A DNA stretch of 43,985 nt from JBHIET01 sp046760785 (GCA_046760785.1 JBHIET010000024.1:1-43985); one strand, 5' to 3'; numbered from the stretch's first letter, positions 8,101-16,235 are shown. Notes: generated by a model not told the origin, from the sequence alone. A program made the numbers and translations.

Positions 8101-9918
8101 TCACCCCAACCCCAGGCGCGCCAGCGCCTCGGAGGTCGGACAGCCGTTGGTGTCCCAGCCGCGCACCTGGTAGTAGGCCTCCAACATCGGCTCCAGGTCT
8201 TCGATCGGCGTCGCCTTGGAATGCCCTCCCGGCAACCGTTCTCGAACCAGGCGCAGCGGCAGGGCGTCGTCAGCGCGGGTGAATCCCTCTCGCACATTGA
8301 ACAGGCGCTCAAGGTTCCATACCCGCTCTCCAGCCGCCAGCATCTCCTCTGTGGTGCGCTCGATGCCGGTGACCGTTGCCAGCAGGCGCGCGTAATGATC
8401 CGGGTTGAGGGCAAAGGCGGTGAAAATGCACACTCCCATTGAATCTATCACAGCGCTCAGGTCCTGATAAAGCTTTACCAACGCCGCCTTCCCGGCCATC
8501 GAGAACCTGCTCACCGTGCCGGGGGCACCCATCGCCTCCGGGCCGATCATGTAGGCCCGCAGGTGGCAGCCACCCCGGCTGGATGTTGCAAACGCCAGCG
8601 CCATGGCGCGAAAGGCGCGGGGATCGTAGGCCGGCAGTTCCAGTCCCTTGACGCTCATAGAGAGCTCGGGGTGGTCAAAGCGGGCCGCCAGTCGGGACGA
8701 CCCCTCGGCGAGGAGCGCCCCAAAGCCCTCCTTGCGGCCGATGAGTTCGGTACAGCGCACGACTGCCTGTCCGTTGCCAAAGGTCAGGTCAGTGCCCAGG
8801 TCGGCCCGGATCTGTGCCCGGGTGGCCTCGTCGAAGCAGCCTCGCTCCCACAGCTCCATCGCGCAGGCGATGGTGCTGCCCGCGCTGATCGTATCCAGGC
8901 CCAGCTCGTTGCAGTTGTAGTTTGCCTCGGCAACGGCCTCCAGATCGTGGAGGCCGCACATCGGCCCCAAGGCCCAGACGGTCTCATACTCCGGTCCTTC
9001 TCCGCTCCGACGCGGGGTGCGGGTCGCCCGTCCACAGGCGACGATGCAGTTCGCGCAGGCCACGCTGTGCTCGAAGATAGTTTCTTTGAGCGTCTCCCCG
9101 GAGACGGAGGCGGCATCGGGGAAATACCCCTCCTGGAAGTTACAGGTGGGCAGCCCACCTAGCTCGTTGATGGGGTTCACCAGGACAGCAGTGCCGAACT
9201 CCCTGAGGGCGTTCTTCGTGATGGGGGCCTCCCCCACGGCGGTGCGGGCTTCCTGGCGGGCCGCGTCGAATGCCTTTTGATCGGCGATAGGAGCACGCTG
9301 AGCGCCGTGGACGACGACCGCTTTGAGCTGCTTGGCTCCCATCACGGCGCCGGCCCCGCCCCGGCCGGCCGCACGATCGCGGTCGTTCATCACACTGGCG
9401 AAGAGCACCCCCCGCTCGCCAGCCGGGCCGATGCAGGCCACCCCTGCTCGAGGGTGCGTCTCGGCTTGCAGTCGCTCCGCCGTCATGTGCGTGTCCTTGC
9501 CCCAGAGATGAGCCGCATCCCGAAACTCCACTTTCTCCTCGTCTATCCAAAGGTAGCAAGGAACCTGAGCCGCCCCTTCAATCACCACCGCGTCGAACCC
9601 GGTCTGCTTCAAATCCACTGCAAATCGGCCACCGGAGTTCGAGCTGAGCACAGTGCCGGTAAGGGGGGAACGGGTGACCACCTCGTAGCGACCGGAGAGC
9701 GGAGCAGCGGTACCGTTCAGGGGACCTGTGGCGAGGATGATGGGGTTGTCTGGCGCAAGAGGGTCGGTCCCCGGAGCCAGCATGTCGTAGAGGATGCGCG
9801 TGCCCAGCCCTCGCCCGCCGATGTAGTCGGCAGCCAGTTGTGGGTCGAGTGGCTCGACGTGCGCTCGTTGTTCCGCCAGGTTTACCCGAAGGACCTGGCC
9901 AAAGTACCCCCCCTTCAT
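8101..9918 (-). CDS. aor: Aldehyde:ferredoxin oxidoreductase (tungstopterin family)
   Basis: 605 residues, full length for the family. It oxidises an aldehyde to the acid and reduces ferredoxin using a tungsten- or molybdenum-bispyranopterin and one [4Fe-4S] cluster. The N-terminal pterin domain has YIGGRGLGTRIL (32-43) and SNSGGRFAVDLK. Cluster cysteines are C288, C291 and C295 in CANCIVACG, and the distant fourth cysteine is in SMGVCIFTAF near residue 505, matching the pattern of Pyrococcus AOR. The start overlaps the deoC stop by one base (TGATG), so acetaldehyde from DeoC is an attractive substrate (inference). No dedicated pterin genes are nearby. Confidence 0.9.
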   Translation of the reverse strand: MKGGYFGQVLRVNLAEQRAHVEPLDPQLAADYIGGRGLGTRILYDMLAPGTDPLAPDNPIILATGPLNGTAAPLSGRYEVVTRSPLTGTVLSSNSGGRFAVDLKQTGFDAVVIEGAAQVPCYLWIDEEKVEFRDAAHLWGKDTHMTAERLQAETHPRAGVACIGPAGERGVLFASVMNDRDRAAGRGGAGAVMGAKQLKAVVVHGAQRAPIADQKAFDAARQEARTAVGEAPITKNALREFGTAVLVNPINELGGLPTCNFQEGYFPDAASVSGETLKETIFEHSVACANCIVACGRATRTPRRSGEGPEYETVWALGPMCGLHDLEAVAEANYNCNELGLDTISAGSTIACAMELWERGCFDEATRAQIRADLGTDLTFGNGQAVVRCTELIGRKEGFGALLAEGSSRLAARFDHPELSMSVKGLELPAYDPRAFRAMALAFATSSRGGCHLRAYMIGPEAMGAPGTVSRFSMAGKAALVKLYQDLSAVIDSMGVCIFTAFALNPDHYARLLATVTGIERTTEEMLAAGERVWNLERLFNVREGFTRADDALPLRLVRERLPGGHSKATPIEDLEPMLEAYYQVRGWDTNGCPTSEALARLGLG

Positions 9919-10862
9919 CAGAAGTCCTTGTCCTTTCGATATTCAAAGTGCGGGCAGTGACGGCATCGCTGCATGTAGACCTCCCGCACCTCCCGCCGCT
10001 GCTTCTCTGTGTGGTTGGACGGGCAGACGGTGCAAGGAACGACCCCCGCCTCAGCCCAGGCGCGAGGGACCTGCCGGAGCCAGCCGAGGGTGGAGATAAT
10101 GTTGATGGGACCGGAAGTACCGATGCGGAACCGATCGGGAGTACGTAGCTTTGGATCCAGGGCCCCGGCGTAGATCAGCCGCGCCACTCCCATCGCGTCC
10201 CGGATGCCACCCGCTGCCTTGACCCCCGTTTCAGGCCCCACTGCCTCCCGCATCAGACGAATGTGATCGGGAGTCGCACCGAAGGCATCCATCCCGGTGG
10301 AGTTCTTCACAAAGTGAGCCCCTGCCTCTTTGGCGACCCGGCAAGCGGTGACGATTTCCTCATCCAACAGTTCCGAGGAGCGGATGATGGTCTTGACGTG
10401 TTCCCCGTCAGCCGCCTCCACCACGGCGGCGATCTCCCTGCGCGTATAGTCGGGGTCCCGCTTGAGACGCCCCACGTTGATGACCATATCCAGTTCCACC
10501 CAACCGGCCCCTTCCCCTCGCATCACCCGGCTCTGCGCCACCACCTGGCCCGCCTGGTGAGCCTTCATCTCAATGGTGGACTTACCCAGAGGAAAGTCAA
10601 TGACGTAGCACTCCTTGACAGAGGTGCCCTGCAAAAGCCCCGGTAGTAAGTCCACCTCCACGGGGTTCACACAGATGGAAGCGCAGCCGTAACGAGTGGC
10701 CCAGGCAACCATCTTGTGGATTTTAGGCTCCTGGGTGTCGGCCTTCAGGTCGGTGACGTCAATCAGCGACGCCAGGCGCTGCGGGGTAAGCCATTCAATG
10801 ATCTCGACCAGAGCTTCGGGCGAGAACTCCACCAGCGGTGTGCGAAAGGCTTCCCCCGCCAC
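9918..10862 (-). CDS. deoC: Deoxyribose-phosphate aldolase (DeoC family) with a C-terminal four-cysteine tail
   Basis: 314 residues. Class I aldolase expected to split 2-deoxyribose-5-phosphate into acetaldehyde and glyceraldehyde-3-phosphate. Catalytic Asp125 (VELDMVINVG), Schiff-base Lys186 (HFVKNSTGM) and Lys215 (GVKAAGGIRD) are all present. Unusually, the protein runs on past the barrel to a tail with CTVC (277-280) and CRHC (300-303), which could bind zinc or an iron-sulfur cluster. GTG at 10862 is preferred over the far upstream in-frame starts because it has GGGAGG upstream and clears the lepB stop by 44 bases; spacing of the ribosome-binding site is somewhat long. The last base of its stop codon overlaps the AOR ATG. 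Confidence 0.82.
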   Translation of the reverse strand: MAGEAFRTPLVEFSPEALVEIIEWLTPQRLASLIDVTDLKADTQEPKIHKMVAWATRYGCASICVNPVEVDLLPGLLQGTSVKECYVIDFPLGKSTIEMKAHQAGQVVAQSRVMRGEGAGWVELDMVINVGRLKRDPDYTRREIAAVVEAADGEHVKTIIRSSELLDEEIVTACRVAKEAGAHFVKNSTGMDAFGATPDHIRLMREAVGPETGVKAAGGIRDAMGVARLIYAGALDPKLRTPDRFRIGTSGPINIISTLGWLRQVPRAWAEAGVVPCTVCPSNHTEKQRREVREVYMQRCRHCPHFEYRKDKDF

Positions 10863-10906
10863 GTCTACACCACCCTCCCTTGCATACCATAGGACCGGGT
10901 GTCCAT

Positions 10907-11524
10907 CTACTCCTCCGTCTCTGGGAAGATATGGTGCGCCATCAAGCCCCACTCCTCCGGCGGCCAATAGCAGAGCCACGCCTTACCCACAATGTTTTCC
11001 CGCTGGAGCGTTCCCCAGTTGCGTGAGTCGTCGGAGTTACCGCGATTGTCTCCCAGAACGAAGTACTCCTCGCCTCCCAAGCTCCACGCGCCGGAGTAGG
11101 ATGCGTGGTTAGTGATGTAATATTCCTCAAGGAGGGTGCCATCCACCCAGACCTCTCCATCCCGAATCTCTACCTGTTCCCCAGGCAACCCCACGACGCG
11201 CTTGATGTAGTCTTCGGCAGGATCACGGGGTGGGTGGAAGACGATGATGTCTCCCCGTTCCGGCAGATGAATCCAGTAGCTTAATTTACTGATTACAAGA
11301 TACTGTCCGTCGTGCAGGGTCGGCTCCATGCTCGAACCGCGTACCTGAAAGCGCCCCGTAGTCGCGTTAAGGACCAGGAACAGGATGACCGTCAGTAAGA
11401 TGGTCTCCAGAACTTCGCGCAGCAATGAGCGACCACCGAAGGCGCGGGCGAGGGAGACCCCTTCACCACCCGAAGGGCGAGTGGGCGCAGGTTGCACTTC
11501 ATCAAGCTGTAATTCCTCCAACAT
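10907..11524 (-). CDS. lepB: Signal peptidase I
   Basis: 205 residues. Membrane-bound serine protease that cleaves signal peptides of exported proteins, which fits the many secreted proteins nearby. One N-terminal membrane helix (about 38-56), nucleophile Ser65 in RGSSMEPTL, and general-base Lys108 in DYIKRVVGLPGE are visible, followed by the box GDNRGNSDDSRNWG. ATG at 11524 sits very close to AAGGAG (one base), so a TTG immediately after it is a possible alternative start. First gene of the lepB-deoC-aor transcription unit. Confidence 0.92.
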   Translation of the reverse strand: MLEELQLDEVQPAPTRPSGGEGVSLARAFGGRSLLREVLETILLTVILFLVLNATTGRFQVRGSSMEPTLHDGQYLVISKLSYWIHLPERGDIIVFHPPRDPAEDYIKRVVGLPGEQVEIRDGEVWVDGTLLEEYYITNHASYSGAWSLGGEEYFVLGDNRGNSDDSRNWGTLQRENIVGKAWLCYWPPEEWGLMAHHIFPETEE

Positions 11525-11553
11525 TCTCCTTCCGCTTCCGGGTGTGTGTTGGC

Positions 11554-11582
11554 ATTATAGTACAGGTGCGAAGGAGAGGCAA
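11554..11582 (-). promoter_or_regulatory. Promoter of the lepB-deoC-aor operon
   Basis: Minus-strand TTGCCT and TATAAT with a 17-base spacer. The -10 ends 29 bases before the lepB ATG, giving a leader of roughly 20-25 bases. Confidence 0.75.
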
Positions 11583-11765
11583 ACCGGCGCATTGATGGGA
11601 TTTCGAAGCAGAACGCCCTGCCGGGAACCCCCACATACGCCAGTCTCATTTTGTACTCCCAGCGCCGTCTGTTTACGGCGGCGCAAGCGATAGAATCACC
11701 AACGAATTTACGCACCGTTGTAACAACGCTCCCAGGAGCCATGTACCACATTCGACGTTTCACGC
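11583..11765. other. Spacer between the pseudo-protease and lepB with two inverted repeats
   Basis: No gene seen. 11662-11684 forms a hairpin with GCGCCG and CGGCGC arms. 11716-11728 reads CGTTGTAACAACG, a 6+1+6 palindrome that could be a repressor site. A small GCTCC/GGAGC hairpin with a T-rich tail (about 11735-11720 on the minus strand) may be a weak terminator of the upstream unit. Confidence 0.35.
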
Positions 11766-13133
11766 CTATGGCAACACCTCCACCACGTTCGCCAGCGCGT
11801 TGGCGTCAGGGCACTCCACGAAAGCCACGTGTCGTGCTACGCGGAAGACGCACACTGCTCCTGAGCTGGTCTCCCACCACTGCCCCCCCAGACCCCTCGG
11901 TGGCTCCAGTGGCCACGCGGGCAGATACCGTTGGGGAACCAACGCGACCAGCGCGCTCTCGAACTCCTCCGCCTCAGCGGTGCTGTCCCAGATCGTGCGC
12001 CAGACGCGCACCCGGCCCCCGTCCTCCTGCTCCCAGACGACGAAGGTGTCGCCCCCCCAGCCGTCGGCAGCCTGCCAGGCCGTATCCTGCGGCAGCACCT
12101 CGTCGAGATACAGCCCGGTGACGAACTCGCCCAACGTGTCCTGAAGGACCAGCGTCCAGTCTTCACCAAGAACATCGCTCAGATTGGGCACGACGACGCG
12201 AGCGGGCTCATCCCGCCCCTCTATGTAGCGCTCCGGGTGGAGTACCTGCTCCGTCGAGCGGGGTGGAGCGGTGTAGGCGCGGTTGATCGCCTCCCATCCG
12301 CCGCTTTGGAAAAGCGCCTCGGCGAACTGCCGGCCTTCCCAGTACGGAAAACGCTGCAAGCGCACCCATGCCTCGCTGTGGTCCAGTTCCTCTCCGTAGT
12401 CAGGCTGCTCCGCCTGCAAGACAAGCTCGGTCAGATGTTCCCAGTCGGCTGCCGCCACGTCTTCGTAGCCGTAGAATGCCGTCAGAAGCGTCGCGTCCCC
12501 CTCCACCAGTGCCTCAACGGCGAGCGTGCTGTCTGTGGTCGTGGCACGGGCACCCATTGCCTCCAGATCGAAGTGCTGATCCTGCAAGGCGTGGGCGTGC
12601 GCGTGTGCCAATACTGCCTGGTCGTCGGCGCTGTTTGCTCGCTGGCCGGTGGCGATGTACAGTTGCTCCTGTTCGGGCACGTAGATGCCTGCCACCTGAT
12701 GAGCGTGGATGGAGATTGGCACCTCGGGCAGCAGCCCCAGTGCGGTGTAGGGCAGCAGTCGGGCCTCTGGATCACGTTCGGCGTGAAGCTGGCGCAGAAG
12801 CCTGGTCATCTCGCGCTCCTCGAGAAAACTGAGTGGCACCTCGGCGCGCGGAGAGAGGCCGCGCAGCGTCTCCACCTCATGGGCGATCTGGTCGAAAAGA
12901 CGGGCTGCCTGCACCTGGGACCAGATACCCTCCTGGAGCGTCGAGGGGAAAAGTGATGGTGGGGTTGTAGGGGACAACGATGCCAGAGGTGGGGATGTGG
13001 CAGGCAATGGACTCTGCAGACCCTTGAGCGAGGTGACGATGAAGCCGGTCAGCATGGCGAAGACGACGATCACTGCTACGACCATCAGGAGGATTGTGGT
13101 ACGCTGTCGGGATGTGAAGCCAGGCCCATTCAC
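11766..13133 (-). CDS. Membrane-anchored pseudo-metalloprotease, paralog of 31093-32508
   Basis: 455 residues. One N-terminal membrane helix (about 13-35), a Pro/Ser/Thr linker, then an extracellular domain clearly paralogous to the protein at 31093-32508: both have HALQDQHFDL, ALVEGDAT, STEQVLHPE and DTLGEFV in the same order. Where the paralog has the zinc-protease motif HEYTH, this one has HAHAH (177-181): both zinc histidines remain but the catalytic glutamate is alanine (Ala178). It is therefore probably a catalytically dead homologue that may still bind metal or substrate. GTG at 13133 is chosen because it overlaps the rph stop (GTGA), a typical coupling; longer in-frame extensions would lie inside rph. 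Confidence 0.72.
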   Translation of the reverse strand: MNGPGFTSRQRTTILLMVVAVIVVFAMLTGFIVTSLKGLQSPLPATSPPLASLSPTTPPSLFPSTLQEGIWSQVQAARLFDQIAHEVETLRGLSPRAEVPLSFLEEREMTRLLRQLHAERDPEARLLPYTALGLLPEVPISIHAHQVAGIYVPEQEQLYIATGQRANSADDQAVLAHAHAHALQDQHFDLEAMGARATTTDSTLAVEALVEGDATLLTAFYGYEDVAAADWEHLTELVLQAEQPDYGEELDHSEAWVRLQRFPYWEGRQFAEALFQSGGWEAINRAYTAPPRSTEQVLHPERYIEGRDEPARVVVPNLSDVLGEDWTLVLQDTLGEFVTGLYLDEVLPQDTAWQAADGWGGDTFVVWEQEDGGRVRVWRTIWDSTAEAEEFESALVALVPQRYLPAWPLEPPRGLGGQWWETSSGAVCVFRVARHVAFVECPDANALANVVEVLP

Positions 13134-13879
13134 GCCAACGCCTCGCGTTGCTGCCGGATGAGGTGGGCGATCCCCTGTGTCGCCAGGTCCAGCATACGAT
13201 TCAGAACCTCTCGTGAGAAAGGTGCACCTTCGGCCGTCCCTTGCACCTCGACCAGATGGCCGTCGTGCGTCATCACGACGTTGAGGTCCACCTCGGCGTC
13301 CCGATCCTCCGCATAGCACAGATCGAGCCGCACCTCACCACCTACCAGGCCAACGCTGATTGCCGCCACCGGTGGCTTCAATACCTCCGGCGGCACCATC
13401 CCCTTTTCGACCAGGCGACGCAGCGCCAGAGCCACAGCCACGTAGCCGCCGGTGATGGCAGCGGTGCGTGTGCCACCGTCGGCCTGAAGCACATCGCAGT
13501 CCACCACCAGCGTGCGCTCGCCCAGCAGATCGAGGCTCACGGCGGCGCGTAGCGAGCGCCCGATGAGGCGGCGGATCTCCTGCGTTCGCCCGCGCACCCC
13601 CCGGGTCTCGCGGGGCGTGCGGGTGTGGGTGGAGCGCGGGAGCAGCGCATACTCGGCCGTCAGCCAACCCGCCCCGCTTCGTTCGGCTGAGCGTTCACGA
13701 CGAAGCCCGGCCATCCAGGCTGGCACCTCCTCCTCGACGCTGACGTTGCACAACACCCGCGTGCGGCCCACTTCGATGAGCACAGAACCCTCAGCGTACT
13801 CGACGTAATTCAGCGTAAACCTGACCCGGCGGAGCTCATCCGCCTGGCGACCATCAGGCCGTTTCAGATAATCGTCCAT
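13130..13879 (-). CDS. rph: Ribonuclease PH
   Basis: 249 residues, normal length. Phosphate-dependent 3'-5' exoribonuclease that trims tRNA 3' ends, acting as a hexameric ring in the cytoplasm. Recognisable parts: MDDYLKRPDGRQADELR at the N-terminus, RTRVLCNVSVEEEVP, the arginine-rich HTRTPRE with RGRTQEIRRLIGRSLR, and CDVLQADGGTRTAAITGG. ATG at 13879 with an AGGGA upstream gives the usual family start, and overlaps the end of the upstream hydrolase gene by 26 bases. The stop overlaps the GTG of the next gene by four bases, so the three genes are coupled. Confidence 0.93.
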   Translation of the reverse strand: MDDYLKRPDGRQADELRRVRFTLNYVEYAEGSVLIEVGRTRVLCNVSVEEEVPAWMAGLRRERSAERSGAGWLTAEYALLPRSTHTRTPRETRGVRGRTQEIRRLIGRSLRAAVSLDLLGERTLVVDCDVLQADGGTRTAAITGGYVAVALALRRLVEKGMVPPEVLKPPVAAISVGLVGGEVRLDLCYAEDRDAEVDLNVVMTHDGHLVEVQGTAEGAPFSREVLNRMLDLATQGIAHLIRQQREALA

Positions 13880-15437
13880 TTCCCTGTCCGTGGTCCCCCC
13901 TCTGCCGCCGACCTGCCAGCCAGACCCCCACCGCCCCCAACGGCAACGCCACTGCTGCAGCGGGGCAGATTCCGCCTCCTGACCCTTGCTCTTCACCAAC
14001 TTCCTCACCTGGCTCCTCAACGGGAGCAGTAGGCCCCCTCGTTGGCGTTGTCACGGGAATGGATGGCGGCGGTGCCGCGCCGGGAGAGAGATGCAAGTCG
14101 TCCACCCAGAGAGTGCCTTCACCCCTGGTCTCGCCCGCGCCCAGGCTGAACCCGTAACCTGTCACCCGCGTCGGGTCCACCTCGGCCAATCCCCCCTCGT
14201 CGGCCCACTCCGCCCGCGTGAAGTTGGCCCACGAGAAGCCGACCTGTCTCCAGCCCCAGACATCGTCCGGTATGATCTCGACGTCCACCTCAAAAGGCGT
14301 CGGCTCGTCGGCATCGCCTGCGAATACCACAAGCGTGACCCACTGAGCCGTCCCCTCCCCGCGAAGAAACAGCGAGACCCCCGTGCCCTCGCTCCAATCC
14401 TGGGGCGACTCGAAAGAGCGCCCGCAGTCCACCCACCCGTCGGGCACGATGTCGTAGCCGATGCGCAGGGAGGCCGTCCCATCGTGAGCCATCCCGCTGT
14501 CCGGCCCGCATTCGATGGTGGAGCCTACCCCATCGGCGTCGGTCTCCCAGTAGCCAGCGCCGGACTCGAAATCGTCAATCACACTTCCTGTGGATGGTGG
14601 TGCGATGGGAGGCGGTGGCTGAGTAGCCTGTTCGGCGGGTGTGGGGCGCGACTCTCCGCCCTCATAGCTCCTGATGGCCTGGTCAATGAACGCCACGAAG
14701 AGGGGGCCGATGGTGCGGTTGGCCAGCTCGTTGGGGTGAGCGTCGTAGTCGTCGTAACGATATTCGGGTCGTAGAAAGTTGTCGTCACCGGCCAGGTGGC
14801 CGAAAAAGTCGAAGGTGAAGAGGTTAGGATGGCCGGCCAGAAACTCGTCGGAGGCCAGCCAATCGGCCAGAGCGCGCGCCCGCACCGCCTCGCCGGGGTC
14901 ACTGCTGCCGGGCACCTGCGGCGGCTGGGTGACGACGATGAATATCTTGTCCGGGTACTGGCCCATGCGGTCGCGGATGGAGAGATAGTGGGACTTGTAC
15001 TCGGCCAACTGTTCGTCGTCCCCGATGTTGCTGACCGGGAAGCAGGACTTGAAGGCGATGACGTCGTATTGCATCAGGTAGCTGAAGGTGTTATCGGGCG
15101 GGTCATGCAGCGGCTGGACGAAGATCTCGGCGAGACCATCGGGGTCGGTGTTGTCGTCCGGCACGTCGAAATCGGTGCCGGTGTACGAGCCGTCGGCCAG
15201 CCGCAGCCCGTCGCCGTTGTAGCCGTGGTCGTAGAACTCGTACCCCAGCGCCGTGAGCCCCTCCCGCACGCTGCCCTCGTTGATCAGGTTCTCACCGCAG
15301 GAGTGGTGTAGGAAGATAATGCGGGTAGGCCCGATGCTGGCGAAGTTTGCTCCCAGGAGGAACGGGAGCAGGCCAAGCAAGACACAGAGGGCAAGGAGCT
15401 TGCTCACGCTGCAACGCGGATAGTTCGAGTGTTTCAT
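13854..15437 (-). CDS. Secreted SGNH-like hydrolase with carbohydrate-binding-type domain and C-terminal anchor tail
   Basis: 527 residues. Signal peptide about 1-33. The catalytic-type domain (about 38-270) has HHSCGENL (candidate nucleophile Ser46), KSCFPVSNI and a late DAHPNELAN resembling the Asp-x-His block of SGNH/GDSL esterases; this assignment is by motif only. After a Pro-rich linker, residues about 300-465 start VIDDFESGAGYWE and end LWVDDLHLSP, typical of a CBM11/CIA30-like beta-sandwich. The last 50 residues have a Gly run, a hydrophobic helix LPLGAVGVWLAG and an RRQR cluster, a tripartite sorting-type tail like that of 40043-43012. ATG at 15437 has GGAGG upstream, but this ribosome-binding site lies within a hairpin. 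Confidence 0.72.
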   Translation of the reverse strand: MKHSNYPRCSVSKLLALCVLLGLLPFLLGANFASIGPTRIIFLHHSCGENLINEGSVREGLTALGYEFYDHGYNGDGLRLADGSYTGTDFDVPDDNTDPDGLAEIFVQPLHDPPDNTFSYLMQYDVIAFKSCFPVSNIGDDEQLAEYKSHYLSIRDRMGQYPDKIFIVVTQPPQVPGSSDPGEAVRARALADWLASDEFLAGHPNLFTFDFFGHLAGDDNFLRPEYRYDDYDAHPNELANRTIGPLFVAFIDQAIRSYEGGESRPTPAEQATQPPPPIAPPSTGSVIDDFESGAGYWETDADGVGSTIECGPDSGMAHDGTASLRIGYDIVPDGWVDCGRSFESPQDWSEGTGVSLFLRGEGTAQWVTLVVFAGDADEPTPFEVDVEIIPDDVWGWRQVGFSWANFTRAEWADEGGLAEVDPTRVTGYGFSLGAGETRGEGTLWVDDLHLSPGAAPPPSIPVTTPTRGPTAPVEEPGEEVGEEQGSGGGICPAAAVALPLGAVGVWLAGRRQRGDHGQGNGRLSETA

Positions 15438-15439
15438 CT

Positions 15440-15481
15440 CACACCTCCCAGGTGTATGAAGCCAGCGCCGGGCGGCGCTGG
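15440..15481 (-). promoter_or_regulatory. Structured mRNA leader with ribosome-binding site inside a hairpin
   Basis: Two hairpins lie between promoter and start codon. 15462-15481 is a perfect 20-base palindrome with nine-base arms (CCAGCGCCG and its complement) and a two-base loop. 15441-15455 pairs ACACCT with AGGTGT and buries the GGAGG of the hydrolase gene. This could make translation conditional on RNA refolding or temperature. Confidence 0.5.
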
Positions 15482-15498
15482 TAACGGCAACCTCTCTC

Positions 15499-15527
15499 AT
15501 TTTACACGGCTTGACCCGATACGGCAA
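15499..15527 (-). promoter_or_regulatory. Promoter of the hydrolase-rph-pseudo-protease operon
   Basis: Minus-strand TTGCCG and TAAAAT with a 17-base spacer, giving a leader of about 55 bases that contains the two hairpins at 15440-15481. Confidence 0.7.
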
Positions 15528-15561
15528 GCAAAGCCTCCCGCGTCCTGGAGCCGCGGGAGGC
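15528..15561 (-). terminator. Strong hairpin, probable terminator
   Basis: GCCTCCCGCG (15533-15542) pairs perfectly with CGCGGGAGGC (15552-15561) around a nine-base loop; on the minus strand the stem is followed by TTTGCTT. It lies just upstream of the hydrolase promoter, so it would insulate it from minus-strand transcripts of the decayed region. Confidence 0.5.
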
Positions 15562-15610
15562 TCACGTGGTCTGGCAACCTGGCTAGCAAAACTGTTTTCC
15601 AATGCTTTCA

Positions 15611-15627
15611 GCCCCCGTCCCGGGGGC
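15611..15627. repeat. GC hairpin of the intergenic hairpin family
   Basis: GCCCCCGTCCCGGGGGC, six-base arms. Related hairpins of the same design (CAGCCC-YCGTCYCC-GGGGC) occur at 15844-15861, 16379-16394, 18039-18055 and 21325-21342, always in spacers of the surface-gene island. Confidence 0.6.
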
Positions 15628-15721
15628 AGGTCGGATGCGAAAACCGTGCGAACGAGTGGCTATCTCTTGCATGGGCCGCCCCCGAGACGAGGTCTCTGAG
15701 CGTTTTGTACCGAGAACCTGG

Positions 15722-15838
15722 CTACGGGTACTGGCGTAGCACGAGCGGCAGGTAGACCCCCCACCGGGCAAAGACCGCCAGCGCGTCGTCGTACTGGCTC
15801 GCCACATAGACCTGGCTGCCGTCGGGGCTGCCCGGAGA
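15722..15838 (-). pseudogene. 3' remnant of a beta-propeller surface protein
   Basis: The minus strand reads SPDGSQVYVASQYDDAL, a YVTN-type propeller repeat, and closes with VYLPLVLRQYP and a stop. No start codon or upstream coding continues: the upstream side is a repeat element (15841-15900). It is the last roughly 38 codons of a surface protein whose body has been lost. An apparent open frame over the same bases in another frame is not protein-like. Confidence 0.7.
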
Positions 15839-15840
15839 AA

Positions 15841-15900
15841 CATGCCCTCGGAGACGAGGGCTGAGAGCCTTTGACCGAATGTGACATTGCCAAGCTACTC
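15841..15900 (-). repeat. Copy of the 21292-21350 repeat, inverted
   Basis: On the minus strand this block nearly matches the plus strand at 21292-21350: a variant of TTGACAATGTCA, then CAAAGGCTCTCAG, then the 18-base palindrome around 15844-15861. It directly joins the decayed propeller gene, suggesting the element was involved in the breakpoint. Confidence 0.7.
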
Positions 15901-16020
15901 AGTCGCTCCCGCCCGATCGCCAGATCCGGCGGACGGATAGCTCAAAAACACCAGTTTATAGCCGGGAACTGTCGGAAATTGCAGCCCCTGGCTGGCCGAC
16001 AAGACGCTGGCGGCGGCTTC

Positions 16021-16230
16021 TCAGTTCTTTAGCACCAGCGGCAGGTAGATACGATAATCCTCCACGGTGGTGACGACCGCAACCATGCCCACCGTGCCCG
16101 GCACGCCCTGGGCTGTGGCCCGGTAGTCATCGTTGGTGACGGTGGCGGTGACGGCAAAGGTGCGCACGACAGCGCCGCCGTTGGGCGGGAGGTCGCAAGT
16201 GGGCCAGGAGACCACGCCACTTGTTTGTTG
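16021..16230 (-). pseudogene. 3' remnant of a second surface protein
   Basis: Reads CDLPPNGGAVVRTFAVTATV, then a short beta-rich stretch and the ending VEDYRIYLPLVLKN before the stop. The text resembles the last domain of repeat-rich (DUF11-like) surface proteins of this lineage. The upstream side runs into the inverted-repeat element at 16236-16332, and a usable start with ribosome-binding site is missing, so I call it a truncated remnant rather than a gene of about 75 codons. Confidence 0.6.
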
Positions 16231-16235
16231 ATTTG

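Noticed and set aside
13130..14020. Longer version of RNase PH starting at 14020
   Set aside because: The extra 47 residues lie inside the upstream gene and do not match the family N-terminus; ATG at 13879 does.
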